Shown here one piece after another: positions 36,346 to 44,839 of a DNA stretch of 48,765 nucleotides (position 1 is the first letter of the stretch; each line of letters begins with the position of its first letter). The notes beneath the pieces were generated by a model. That model saw only the letters and a list, made by a program, of their open reading frames with translations, was not told the origin of the DNA and did no database searches. This DNA comes from Rugamonas rubra (GTDB lineage: Bacteria > Pseudomonadota > Gammaproteobacteria > Burkholderiales > Burkholderiaceae_D): positions 1 through 48,765 of the forward strand of contig NZ_FOTW01000037.1 in the NCBI RefSeq assembly GCF_900114705.1, read 5' to 3'. Made by a program: the position numbers and the translations under genes.

Positions 36346-37614
36346 TTATTGGTGGATGGTGACGCGGGCGGCGTTGTCGAAGGCCTCGCTGCCGGCGATC
36401 ACCACCTGGTCGCCCAGGCGCAGGCCGCCGGCGATCTCCACCGCCGCCACGCTGGTGGCGCCCAGCTTGACCGCCGTGCGCACGGCCACGCCGTCGCGCA
36501 CCAGGTAGACGAAGCGGCCGCCGTCGGCCTCGACGAAGGGGCCGCGCGGCAGCAGCAGCACGCCGGGCTTCTCGTCGATCAGCAGGCGCGCGCTGACGCG
36601 CTGGTTCTGCCGCAGGCCGGTCGGCTGGGCGCCGTTGAAGCGCAGCCGCGCCAGCACCTGGTTCTTCACCACCTCGGGCGACAGCGCCGACAGGGTGCCG
36701 ACGGCCTGGATGGCGCCGGCCGTGATCTCGCCGCGCATGCCCAGGCCGATGTCGGCCACGTAGGTCTCCGGCACCTCCAGCTCGACCTCCAGCTTGGACA
36801 GGTCGACCAGCGTCATCAAGGCGGCGTTGGCCTGCACCACGCTGCGGTTGGCCACCGACAGCGTGCCGATGAAGCCGTCGACCGGCGCGCGCACGGTCAG
36901 CTCGTCGACCCGGCGCTGGGCGTTGGCCAGGGTCAGGCGCTGGCGCTCGAGCTGCTGCACCTTGGTGGTCAGCTCGAGCGCCACGTTGTCGCCCTCCAGC
37001 GCGGCGGCCTGCTCGGCGTGCCTGGCGCGGATCTCGGCCGAGTTGAGCGCGTCCTTGGCCTTCTGGAAGTCGATCTTGGCGATGATGCCGTCGTTGGCCA
37101 CCGCCTGGTAGCGCTCCAGCACGCGCTGGGCCGACAGGCGCTCGATCTCGGCGGTGTCGGCCTCGCGCCGCGCCAGCAGCTTCTGCTTGCGCGCCAGGAT
37201 GTGCTGGCGCGCCACCTCGGCCTCGAGCTGGGCGTAGCTCGACTGCTCGCGCTTGAGCGCGTCCGACAGGTCGGCCGACTCCAGCACGGCCAGCACGTCG
37301 CCCTTCTTGACGGTGTCGCCGGCCGAGGCCTTCAAGGTCACCGTGGCCGGCGTGGTGGCGTACAGCGTCGGGCTGACGGCGGCCACCACGCGGCCGTTGA
37401 CGGCGGCGTCGCGCAGCAGCGTGCCACGGCTGACGGCGGCGATGCGCAGCCGCGCCGCGCTGACCGAGTGTTCGTTGCCGCGCCAGGCGGCCAGCAGCAG
37501 CACGCTGGCGCCGGCCAGGGCGATGGCGGCGCCGGCCCACAGCAGGCGGCGCTTGTAGCGTTGTGCCGGCGGCGCGTTCAGCACGGTGTCTTGATGGGAG
37601 GTGTCGCGGATCAT
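36346..37614 (-). CDS. Periplasmic adaptor (membrane-fusion) subunit of ABC efflux system
   Basis: 422 residues. One N-terminal helix at ~24-43 anchors it in the inner membrane. A lipoyl half-motif (TVTLKASAGDTVKKGDVLA) and its mate (LTVRAPVDGFIGTL) flank a long coiled coil (~110-215, rich in Ala/Glu/Leu/Gln), and beta-barrel segments follow (MRGEITAGAIQAVGT, LRLGDQVVIAG). It belongs to the MacA/HlyD/RND-adaptor superfamily. With the ATPase and two permeases it completes a MacAB-like tripartite exporter; an outer-membrane TolC-type channel is not encoded here. Confidence 0.92.
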   Translation of the reverse strand: MIRDTSHQDTVLNAPPAQRYKRRLLWAGAAIALAGASVLLLAAWRGNEHSVSAARLRIAAVSRGTLLRDAAVNGRVVAAVSPTLYATTPATVTLKASAGDTVKKGDVLAVLESADLSDALKREQSSYAQLEAEVARQHILARKQKLLARREADTAEIERLSAQRVLERYQAVANDGIIAKIDFQKAKDALNSAEIRARHAEQAAALEGDNVALELTTKVQQLERQRLTLANAQRRVDELTVRAPVDGFIGTLSVANRSVVQANAALMTLVDLSKLEVELEVPETYVADIGLGMRGEITAGAIQAVGTLSALSPEVVKNQVLARLRFNGAQPTGLRQNQRVSARLLIDEKPGVLLLPRGPFVEADGGRFVYLVRDGVAVRTAVKLGATSVAAVEIAGGLRLGDQVVIAGSEAFDNAARVTIHQ

Positions 37615-37693
37615 TTGCTTGCCGGTGGACGAAGGATGCGTCTATCTATGCAGCTTCCGTGCCAGCGCCGCGCGGCGCGCCCAAGTGCTTGAT

Positions 37694-38998
37694 TCAGCTG
37701 GCTTTCCCCGCCGCCGCCGGGGCCGCGCAGGGCGCTGCGGTGTCCGCCGCCGTGTCCGTTGCGGTGTCCGCCGGGCGGCGCCGGACGGCCAGCGTCAGCA
37801 GGGCGGCGCACAGCGCGGCGCCGGCCATCACGCCGACGCCGGCGCGCAGCGACCAGTTGGCGGCCACCGCGCCGATCAGCGGCGGTCCGGCCAGCAGGCC
37901 GGCGTAGCCGATGCTGGCCACCATGGCGATGCCGGCGGCGGCCGAGCTGCCGGTCCGCCCGGCGGCGCTGAAGATGGCCGGCACCACGTTCGACAGGCCC
38001 AGTCCGGCCATCGCGTAGCCGGCCAGGATGGTGCCGGTGGCCGGCAGCGCGCCGGCCAGGCCCAGGCCCAGCGCGGCCAGCGCGGCGCCGCCGACGATCA
38101 CCTGGCGGCTGCCGCAGTGGCGCACCACGCGGTCGCCCAGCAGGCGGCCCAGCACCATCGTGCAGGAGAAGGCGGCGAAGCCGGCGGCGGCGGCGGCCGC
38201 CGTGGCGCCGGTGCTGGTCAGGTACAGGCCGCTCCAGTCGACCATCGCGCCCTCGACCAGGAAGCACAGCAGGGCGATCGCCGCCAGGCCGGCCACGGCC
38301 AGCCGGGCGCTGCGCGCCGCCGTCGGCGAGGGCGCCGGCGTGCCATGTGCGGTGGTCGCAGCCGCAGCGGCGCTCGCCGCGTGGTTGCTATCCGCCGCCG
38401 CGCCGATGCCGGCGCCCGAAGGCGGCGCCACGGCGGCATCCGCGTCCAGCCGTCCGGCCGCCGTCAGCACCAGCGCCAGGGCGAGCAGCGCCGTCGGCAG
38501 CAGCAGCCAGGCGGTCGGCGTGTCGAAGTACAGCAGGGCGGCGCCGATGCCGGTGCCGGCCAGGCCGCCCAGGCTGAAGGCGGCGTGGAACGACGACATG
38601 ATGGCCGCGCCCCAGCGCCGCTCCACCGTGCTGGCGTGGGCGTTCATGGCGACGTCGAGCAGGCCGTTGGCGCCGCCCAGCAGCAGCGTGGCCAGCATCA
38701 GCAGCGGCAGGCTGTCGACCCACAGCGGCAGCGGCAGCAGCGCGGCGAAGGCCAGCCCGGCCAGCTTGGTGGCGGCGGCCGTGCCGCCGACGCGCGGCAC
38801 CAGCCGGCCGCTCAGCGGCATGCAGCACACCGCGCCGGCGGCCAGGGCCAGCAGCGCCAGACTGAGGCTGGCGTCGGACAGGGCCAGCGCCTGCTTCAGC
38901 GGCGGGATCGCCGTGGCCCAGGCGCCGATGCCCAGGCCGTTGGCGAAGAAGACCATCAGCGTGGCCCAGCGGGCCTGTTTGACTGCGGCGGTGTGCAT
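37694..38998 (-). CDS. MFS transporter
   Basis: 434 residues with about twelve hydrophobic segments and the N-terminal pattern FFANGLGIGAWATAIPPLKQAL common in small-molecule major-facilitator proteins of the YbjJ/fucose-type group. A hydrophilic Ala/Ser-rich loop of about 50 residues (~200-250) separates the two six-helix halves, longer than usual. GLLDVAMNAHASTVERRWG contains the conserved helix-4 motif of that group. The start at 38998 is the first Met after the regulator's stop, although its ribosome site is weak. It lies 34 bases after the DeoR-family regulator, so the regulator probably controls it. Substrate unknown. Confidence 0.88.
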   Translation of the reverse strand: MHTAAVKQARWATLMVFFANGLGIGAWATAIPPLKQALALSDASLSLALLALAAGAVCCMPLSGRLVPRVGGTAAATKLAGLAFAALLPLPLWVDSLPLLMLATLLLGGANGLLDVAMNAHASTVERRWGAAIMSSFHAAFSLGGLAGTGIGAALLYFDTPTAWLLLPTALLALALVLTAAGRLDADAAVAPPSGAGIGAAADSNHAASAAAAATTAHGTPAPSPTAARSARLAVAGLAAIALLCFLVEGAMVDWSGLYLTSTGATAAAAAAGFAAFSCTMVLGRLLGDRVVRHCGSRQVIVGGAALAALGLGLAGALPATGTILAGYAMAGLGLSNVVPAIFSAAGRTGSSAAAGIAMVASIGYAGLLAGPPLIGAVAANWSLRAGVGVMAGAALCAALLTLAVRRRPADTATDTAADTAAPCAAPAAAGKAS

Positions 38999-39032
38999 GC
39001 GTGCTTTCGGTTGGTGGGCGCGGGGGCCGGGA

Positions 39033-39830
39033 TCAGGCGGCGTCGGCCACCCGCACCTGGGTCGCCTCGCCGTAGAAGCTGGCCAGGCGCGCCGGGTCGG
39101 CGTCGTGTTCGACCAGCAGGTAGGCGATCTGGCGCATCGCCGCCACGCCGTAGGGCGCGCCGGTGCCGATCTTCTCGTTGGTGACGGCCACCGCGACGGC
39201 GTCGCTGGCGGCCACGGCGGCCTGCTTGAACTCGGCCTCCTCGAAGCTGAAGCCGCCAATGCCGCGCCGCGCGTCGACCGAGCAGGCGCCGAGGAAGCAC
39301 AGGTCGGCGCGCAGGGCGGCGACGTCGCGCACGGCGCGCGCGCCCAGGCTGGCGCCGGAACGCCAGTCGACCTGGCCGCCGATGACGATCAGCTCGATGC
39401 CGCGCCGTGGCGCCAGCAGCGCGGCGATGGCCGGCGAGTTGGTCGCCACGCTCAGGCCCAGGTTGTCCGGCAGCAGTTCGGCGATGGCGCCGTTGGTCGA
39501 GCCGGCGTCGATCAGCAGCAGCTGGCCCTGGCGCAGCAGGGGCAGGGCGGCGGCGGCCAGCGCCAGTTTGCGCGGGCGCGCCTGCTCCAGCCGCTGCACC
39601 AGCGGGCCGGAGGCCGGCGACAGCGGCAGCACGCCGCCGTAGACGCGCTCGCACAGGCCGGCGGCGGCCAGCTCGCGCATGTCGCGCCGCACGGTGTCCT
39701 CGGAGATGCCGAATTCGCGCGCCAGCTCGGCGGCCAGTACGCGGCCGCCGCCGGCCAGGCGTTCGACGATCAGGCGTTGGCGTTCCTCGGGCAGGCGAAC
39801 GGCGGAAATAGATGTGATGGAGGCTGACAT
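39033..39830 (-). CDS. DeoR/GlpR-family transcriptional repressor
   Basis: 265 residues. DeoR-type helix-turn-helix at ~12-60 (ERQRLIVERLAGGGRVLAAE, EFGISEDTVRRDMREL), then the sugar-phosphate-sensing DeoRC domain with IDAGSTNGAIAELLP (residues 97-111), which is the phosphate-binding loop. It probably senses a phosphorylated sugar and controls the downstream MFS gene in the same operon. I use the start at 39830 (M before SASITSIS); the longer frame back to 39974 runs through GTGCA repeats and is unlikely to be coding. No clear ribosome site precedes 39830, so the start is somewhat uncertain. Confidence 0.9.
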   Translation of the reverse strand: MSASITSISAVRLPEERQRLIVERLAGGGRVLAAELAREFGISEDTVRRDMRELAAAGLCERVYGGVLPLSPASGPLVQRLEQARPRKLALAAAALPLLRQGQLLLIDAGSTNGAIAELLPDNLGLSVATNSPAIAALLAPRRGIELIVIGGQVDWRSGASLGARAVRDVAALRADLCFLGACSVDARRGIGGFSFEEAEFKQAAVAASDAVAVAVTNEKIGTGAPYGVAAMRQIAYLLVEHDADPARLASFYGEATQVRVADAA

Positions 39831-39842
39831 GGCAAAAAAAAA

Positions 39843-39899
39843 CGTGCAAATGAATGAGGTAAATTGTGCACCAACGTGCATAAACATGCAAGCGTGCAT
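39843..39899. promoter_or_regulatory. Cluster of GTGCA direct repeats upstream of the DeoR-family gene
   Basis: GTGCA occurs at 39844-39848, 39866-39870, 39876-39880 and 39894-39898, with ATGCA at 39886-39890. The three central copies are exactly 10 bases apart. They lie between the divergent regulator and MutS-like genes. DeoR-family repressors bind repeated short motifs near their own promoters, so this is a likely operator region. Confidence 0.5.
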
Positions 39900-40019
39900 G
39901 GCGTGCCCTGGGGATTGGGCCGGGCGCCGTCCTGCGGCGGCACGCGGGCGGGATGATTTGTTTCTTCGTCGCACTTGTTAATTTTGCAAGCGGTGTCATC
40001 TTGGCTCGACCGCATCACC

Positions 40020-41804
40020 ATGGAACCCCGCATGAATCCTTTGCCACGCTGGCGCCTCTCCCTGAGCACCGCCCTCGGCCGCCTGATCGCGCTGCTGACG
40101 CCGGAACGCCCGCCGCTGGCCGACTACCCGTTCACCGCCCACGACGTTGGCCTGTACCACCGCACCGCCTCGGCGACGGCCGTCGGCGTGGTCGACGAGC
40201 AGACCTGGCAGGAGATGCTGCTCGAGCCGTACAGCGCGCGTCTGGCACCGGCCACCAGCATCATCGGCCAGCAGATCCTGCACCAGCGCCTGCGCGGCGC
40301 GGCCGGTGCGGAGGACGGGTCAAACGACGCGGACGGGACGGGCGGGGCAGGCGCGGCGCGCGTGCGCGCGCTGAGCCTGGACGCGCCGCGCCAAGCCCGC
40401 CTGCAGCAGTGCTGCGAGGGCTTGCGGCAAACAGATGTTGAGATCAGCGAACAATTGTTTGACGCGCCCCACCGAACGGCGCCGCGTTGGAGCGCCATGC
40501 TGCCTTGGCTGCCGCTGGGTTTCCTGCTGCTGGTGGCCGGCGGCCTGGCCAGCGGCTGGATGCTGTTGTGGCTGGGCGCCGTGCTGGTGTGGCTGGCGCT
40601 GCTCGGCGTGCAGATGTGCTTCAGCGACGCGGTCGATCAGTGGGAGCGCAAGCTGCGCACCATGCAGCAGCTGTTGCGCAGCCATGTGCTGCTGGCGCGG
40701 CTGGACGATCCGTTCACGGCGGCCTTGCGTGGCGGCGCCGCGCGCGCCGGCAAGATCAACCGCGCCATCACCCGCTCGCCGCTCGACATGCTGCCCGGCG
40801 TGCGCGAGTACAGCGACTGGCTGCTGCTGAAGAACGTGCGCCACTACTTCGCCAGCCGCGACACGGTGCTGCTGCATCTGGACTTGCTGCGCTCCAGCTT
40901 CCTGCTGGTGGGGCGGCTGGAGGCCGACCTGGCCTTGGCGCGCCATCTGGCCGCCACGCCGCAGCACTGCTGGGTCGAGCCCGAGTCGGCGGCGTGTGGG
41001 TTCGCGTCGTCGTCGTCGCCGGCGCCGGCGCCGGCAAGCGTATCCGAGGGGGCGCCGCCAGCCGTTGCGCCGGCCGCCGCAGCTGTCGCCGCGAGTCCGT
41101 CTGCGGCGGCCGTCCCGGCGCCGCCGCGCCTGCGCTTCGAGCAGGTGGTGCATCCCTTATTAGAGCGCGCCGCGCCGCTCGACTTCGCGCTGGACGGCCG
41201 GGGCGCCTTCATCTCCGGCCAGAACGGCATCGGCAAGAGCACGCTGCTGCGCACCGTCGGCTTGAACTTGATCGTCGCGCGCGCCTTCGGCTTCTGCTAC
41301 GCGCGCTCGGCCAGCGCGCCTGCGCTGCCGGTGTATTCGAGCATGCAGGGCGAGGACGCGCTGAGCAGCGGCGAGAGCCTGTACATCGCCGAGCTGCGCC
41401 GCGCCCGCGAGTTGCTGGCGCTGGCCGAGCGCGGCCCCGGCCTGTTCATCATCGACGAGATCTTCCGTGGCACCAACCACATCGAATCGATCTCGGCGGC
41501 GGCGGCCGTGCTGCACTCGCTGGCCGCCTCCGGCCTGGTGATCGTCTCCTCGCACAACCTGGTGCTGGCGCCGCTGCTGGCCGACTGCCTGACGCCGCTG
41601 TGCGTCAGCGCGCCCGACGGCGACCAGTCGCGCCTGCGCATCGCGCCCGGCGTGCTGGCCGAGACCAACGGCATCGCCCTGCTCAGCGCGCGCGGCTTCG
41701 GCGCCGACATCGACGCCAAGGCCAGGCGCGTGTTCGACTGGCTCAGCGAGTATCTGGCCGAGCCGCAGGACTGCGGCCAGGTGCTGCTGCAGAAGGCCGC
41801 CTAG
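40020..41804 (+). CDS. MutS-like ATPase with membrane helices
   Basis: 594 residues from ATG 40020 (ATG 40032 and TTG 39975 are alternatives; no clear ribosome site). The C-terminal third is a MutS-type ABC ATPase: Walker A GQNGIGKST (~400-408), signature region SSGESLYIAELRR (~449-461), Walker B LFIIDEIFRGTN (~475-486). The N-terminal half has two adjoining hydrophobic helices at ~160-200 and no mismatch-recognition domain, so this is a MutS-related membrane protein and not repair MutS. A Pro/Ala/Ser-rich linker at ~326-370 precedes the ATPase. It is divergent from the DeoR-family regulator. The function of this group is unknown. Confidence 0.85.
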   Translation: MEPRMNPLPRWRLSLSTALGRLIALLTPERPPLADYPFTAHDVGLYHRTASATAVGVVDEQTWQEMLLEPYSARLAPATSIIGQQILHQRLRGAAGAEDGSNDADGTGGAGAARVRALSLDAPRQARLQQCCEGLRQTDVEISEQLFDAPHRTAPRWSAMLPWLPLGFLLLVAGGLASGWMLLWLGAVLVWLALLGVQMCFSDAVDQWERKLRTMQQLLRSHVLLARLDDPFTAALRGGAARAGKINRAITRSPLDMLPGVREYSDWLLLKNVRHYFASRDTVLLHLDLLRSSFLLVGRLEADLALARHLAATPQHCWVEPESAACGFASSSSPAPAPASVSEGAPPAVAPAAAAVAASPSAAAVPAPPRLRFEQVVHPLLERAAPLDFALDGRGAFISGQNGIGKSTLLRTVGLNLIVARAFGFCYARSASAPALPVYSSMQGEDALSSGESLYIAELRRARELLALAERGPGLFIIDEIFRGTNHIESISAAAAVLHSLAASGLVIVSSHNLVLAPLLADCLTPLCVSAPDGDQSRLRIAPGVLAETNGIALLSARGFGADIDAKARRVFDWLSEYLAEPQDCGQVLLQKAA

Positions 41805-41831
41805 CGTGCTGGCGAACCCCGGCGCGACGCC

Positions 41832-41858
41832 AGGGTCAGACCCTGAGGGTCTGACCCT
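41832..41858. repeat. 27-bp palindrome, second copy of the REP-like element
   Basis: AGGGTCAGACCCT (41832-41844) and its reverse complement AGGGTCTGACCCT (41846-41858) are separated by a single G. Both arms are identical to those at 11505-11530. It lies 28 bases after the stop of the MutS-like gene and before the convergent phosphoethanolamine-transferase-like gene, a typical position for an extragenic palindrome. Confidence 0.8.
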
Positions 41859-41903
41859 CATGTGGCCGCGCCTGCCCGCCACTGAGTGTTTGGCGGGGTG
41901 GCC

Positions 41904-43994
41904 TCACTTCTCCTGCTTGAGCGGCTTGCTCTTGTCGATCACCTCGCGGCAGTCGCCCTTGATGGTGGCGTTGTCGTAGTTGGTCCAGCCGTAGCTGTCG
42001 ACGTAGCGCTTGTGCTGCTTGAACTGCTTGTTGATGAAGCTCCATTCCGGCCGCTCGCCGTCGTAGTCGATGTCGCCCAGGTCGAGCAGGGTGTGGAACA
42101 CGTTCTCCGTCGCCAGCCTGGCCTTGCGGTGGCGCAGCAGCTGCTTGACCTTGTCCGGATAGCGGGCGCGGTACTGGTCGGAATACCAGACCAGTGCCGG
42201 CACGTGGAACTCGAACTGCGTGTTGTGGCCGTGGAAGGCCAGGTTGCAGGTGCCGTCGTACAGCGTCTGGCCGTGGTCGGCCACGTACATCATCGAGGCC
42301 AGCTGGCCACCGTCCTTCAACTGGCCGATCACCTGCGACAGGAACCAGTCGGTGTAGAGGATCGAGCTGTCGTAGCTGTTGTTCAGCTGCGGCTTGATCT
42401 TGGTGTCGGTGTAGACCGGCCTGTCGACGCCGTACAGCGAGGGCTGCCACTTGTCGAAGGCCTTTGGATAGCGCTGGCTGTAGTTCCAGTGGCTGCCCAG
42501 CGAGTGCAGCACGATCAGCTTCTTCGGCGCCGGATCGGCCAGCGCGTTCTTCAGCGGGTCGAGCAGGATCTGGTCGAAGTTGGAGTTGTTGGTGAAGCCG
42601 CCCAGGTTGAGGAACTGGATCACGTCGGCCTCCTTGGCGAACACCGACACCGGTGTGTCGAACTGGCCGAAGGAGATCTGGTTCGACAACCAGTAGGTCT
42701 TGAAGCCGGCCTCCTTGTAGGCGGTCAGGAAGGACTTCTCCGAGAAGCCGTCCTTCAGGCTCTGCATCGACGGCTTGCGCGAGATCATCACCGGCACCGA
42801 CAGGCGCGTCGCCGACACCGCCGTGATCACGTCCGGCAGCGTCACCAGGTTGGCCTCGCGCTTGAGCAGGGGATTGGTCTCGCGCTCGTAGCCGTTCAGG
42901 CTCCAGCGGTCGTAGCGCGACGATTCGCCGATCACCATCACCACCAGCTCGGGATCGCGGTTGGGCGTCGGCTGGTGCGCCTTGAAGGTGAAGCTGCTGC
43001 TGCGCTGGCCCAGCTCGGCCAGGTAGTGGCGCTCCTTATAGAAGTCGATGCCGCGCACCATCAGGCCGAACGGCCAGGCGCCGCCGATCGCCTCGAACTC
43101 GATCGGCGAGCGCGCCCACCACGGCAGCGGCGCCAGCTTCCAGCCGGTGCGGTGCGCCGCCGCGATGGCGACGTGTTGCGGGCTGCTGTCCTCGACGGCG
43201 TCCTCCTCGCCTTCGTCGGACTCGTCGTCGGCGTCGTCGCCGAAGCCGGAGGCGGCCACGCTGGCGGTCGAAGCCGAAGCCGAAGCCGAAGCCGAAGCCG
43301 AAGGCAAAGCAGATGCCGGGCTCGAAGCCGTTGCCGTGCCGCTGCCCACGCCGCCGGCAGCCACGCCGCTGCCCGGGTTCGTCTTGGCGGCCGGGGTGGC
43401 GCCGCTGGCCGGGGCCGCGCCGGACGCCGCCAGGCCGGCAGCGTGCGCCGCGCCGGCGCCGTGGCCGCCGCCGGCCGGCTTGGCGCTGATGCCGAACTCC
43501 CAGCCGTAGGCCCAGCCGCCGGCCAGCAGTAGTAGCGCCGCCAGCGCGGCCCAGCGGCTGCGGCCGCGCCAGTCCAGCGCGCGGGTGCGGCTGGCGGCCC
43601 AGCCGGCCAGCAGCCACCAGACACAGACGCCGAGCATCACGCCGCCCATCAGCCACACCTTCTGGCCGAGGAACTCCAGCGCCTCCTTCGGGCTGGTCTC
43701 GGCGATGATGCCGAGGTGGTGGGTGGAGATGCCCTGGCCGTAGAATACATATAGATACAGCTCGGTCGGCGCGGCCAGGAAGGCCGGCAACAACAAGCAG
43801 TGGAACCAGGCCGGACGCTGCAACACGGCCCACACGGCCAGCCAGGCGATCAGCTCGACGGCGGCGATCTGGCCGCCGCGCTCGACCGCGCGGCCGAGCA
43901 GCAGCGGCACCCAGGGCAGGAGGCTGAGCAGCAGGTAGCTGGCGAGCAGGAACAGGGGAGCGGGACGCAACAGCGGCCGGAGGGAAACGCGCAT
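41904..43994 (-). CDS. Phosphoethanolamine-transferase-like membrane sulfatase-fold protein
   Basis: 696 residues from 43994. Four or five N-terminal helices (~11-165) are followed by a long linker (~171-275) and a periplasmic alkaline-phosphatase-superfamily domain. VIGESSRYDRWSLNGYERETNP (residues ~354-375) is the metal and nucleophile site; the nucleophile is a Ser (358) where EptA has Thr. Later metal ligands are in HSLGSHWNYSQRYP and YVADHGQTLYDG. It likely adds phosphoethanolamine to lipid A, core sugar or a glucan. The linker holds Ser-Ala repeats from a GAAGCC hexamer tract and an acidic patch, both unusual. A TTG start at 44012 is possible but lacks a ribosome site. Confidence 0.88.
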   Translation of the reverse strand: MRVSLRPLLRPAPLFLLASYLLLSLLPWVPLLLGRAVERGGQIAAVELIAWLAVWAVLQRPAWFHCLLLPAFLAAPTELYLYVFYGQGISTHHLGIIAETSPKEALEFLGQKVWLMGGVMLGVCVWWLLAGWAASRTRALDWRGRSRWAALAALLLLAGGWAYGWEFGISAKPAGGGHGAGAAHAAGLAASGAAPASGATPAAKTNPGSGVAAGGVGSGTATASSPASALPSASASASASASTASVAASGFGDDADDESDEGEEDAVEDSSPQHVAIAAAHRTGWKLAPLPWWARSPIEFEAIGGAWPFGLMVRGIDFYKERHYLAELGQRSSSFTFKAHQPTPNRDPELVVMVIGESSRYDRWSLNGYERETNPLLKREANLVTLPDVITAVSATRLSVPVMISRKPSMQSLKDGFSEKSFLTAYKEAGFKTYWLSNQISFGQFDTPVSVFAKEADVIQFLNLGGFTNNSNFDQILLDPLKNALADPAPKKLIVLHSLGSHWNYSQRYPKAFDKWQPSLYGVDRPVYTDTKIKPQLNNSYDSSILYTDWFLSQVIGQLKDGGQLASMMYVADHGQTLYDGTCNLAFHGHNTQFEFHVPALVWYSDQYRARYPDKVKQLLRHRKARLATENVFHTLLDLGDIDYDGERPEWSFINKQFKQHKRYVDSYGWTNYDNATIKGDCREVIDKSKPLKQEK

Positions 43995-44310
43995 AGAATC
44001 CGGAGGTGGCAAAAATGTCTGCTATTATCTGTGCTTTCCCGGGGCGACAGTTAGCTTTTGCGCACCCCGCGCAACACTCCTCGGCCGTGGCGCCAGCCGC
44101 CGTCCGCCGCGAATTAGATTGACTGCAAGCTAGTCCACGTCTATACTCGCGAGTTCTCAATTTATTCTGCACATCGTATACGCTCTTTGTGGCCGCTCCA
44201 ACGTGAGTGGCTGTTCGCGCCTCTACCGTGCATAGGAAATCGAGACTAGGTTTTAGTCCCCGGACATCCGTCCGGGTTATCAACGTTGTAATTTTGTTGG
44301 ATTTAGAACG
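43995..44310. other. Intergenic region and leader of the str operon
   Basis: The 316 bases between the minus-strand transferase and rpsL contain the str promoter at 44119-44147 and a leader of about 155 bases. Two small hairpins can form: GACTA (44244-44248) with TAGTC (44254-44258), and CCCGGAC (44259-44265) with GTCCGGG (44270-44276). They directly abut and precede the rpsL ribosome site by about 30 bases. No gene is supported. Confidence 0.6.
44119..44147 (+). promoter_or_regulatory. Sigma-70 promoter of the str operon
   Basis: TTGACT at 44119-44124 and TATACT at 44142-44147 are 17 bases apart, each one base off the consensus. Transcription would start near 44154, giving a long leader to rpsL at 44311. 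The strength and position suit a ribosomal-protein operon. Confidence 0.8.
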
Positions 44311-44694
44311 ATGCCAACCATCAATCAACTGATTCGCAATCCACGCGTCGCTTTGACCGTGAAGAGCAAATCGCCGGCGCTGGAAAACAGCCCGCAAAAA
44401 CGTGGCGTTTGCACCCGTGTTTACACCACCACCCCTAAAAAGCCTAACTCGGCGCTGCGTAAAGTAGCCAAGGTTCGCCTGACCAACGGTTTCGAAGTCA
44501 TTTCGTACATCGGCGGCGAAGGCCACAACCTGCAAGAGCACAGCGTTGTTCTGCTGCGCGGCGGTCGTGTTAAGGATTTGCCGGGTGTGCGTTACCACAT
44601 GGTTCGCGGTGCACTGGATACCCAGGGCGTCAAAGACCGTAAGCAAGCTCGCTCGAAATACGGTACCAAGCGCGCTAAGGCTGGTAAGAAGTAA
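44311..44694 (+). CDS. rpsL: 30S ribosomal protein S12
   Basis: 127 residues, three longer than in E. coli because of the AKAGKK end. S12 sits at the decoding centre of the small subunit. The invariant segments QKRGVCTRVYTTTPKKPNSALRK in outline, GEGHNLQEHSV and KDLPGVRYH are intact. The lysines at the positions whose mutation gives streptomycin resistance (both Lys of PKKPNS and Lys of RVKDLPG) are wild type, so no such resistance is predicted. Codon use is lower in G/C at third positions than in the flanking genes, as for highly expressed genes. First gene of rpsL-rpsG-fusA-tuf. Confidence 0.99.
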   Translation: MPTINQLIRNPRVALTVKSKSPALENSPQKRGVCTRVYTTTPKKPNSALRKVAKVRLTNGFEVISYIGGEGHNLQEHSVVLLRGGRVKDLPGVRYHMVRGALDTQGVKDRKQARSKYGTKRAKAGKK

Positions 44695-44839
44695 TCGAGT
44701 TGTAAACCAAGTTTCGCTCAGTGGCAGTAGGCTAAGTGAATGTAGTCGACCGCATCTGGTCGAGTAAGTGGGGGGCTATGATGGCCGTCCGCGAGTGTGC
44801 GATAAAGCGCACCTCAACTGAAGATTGAAAGGAATTGAT

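Noticed and set aside
36302..37540. Upstream extension of the ABC ATPase frame
   Set aside because: It runs antiphase through the adaptor gene; the ATPase domain is complete from 36301.
39831..39974. N-terminal extension of the DeoR-family protein to 39974
   Set aside because: The added residues do not match DeoR proteins and overlap the GTGCA repeats and an A-run typical of a control region.
43266..43305. Hexamer tract as a phase-variation switch that turns the gene off
   Set aside because: The unit is six bases, so copy change keeps the frame; only the linker length would vary.
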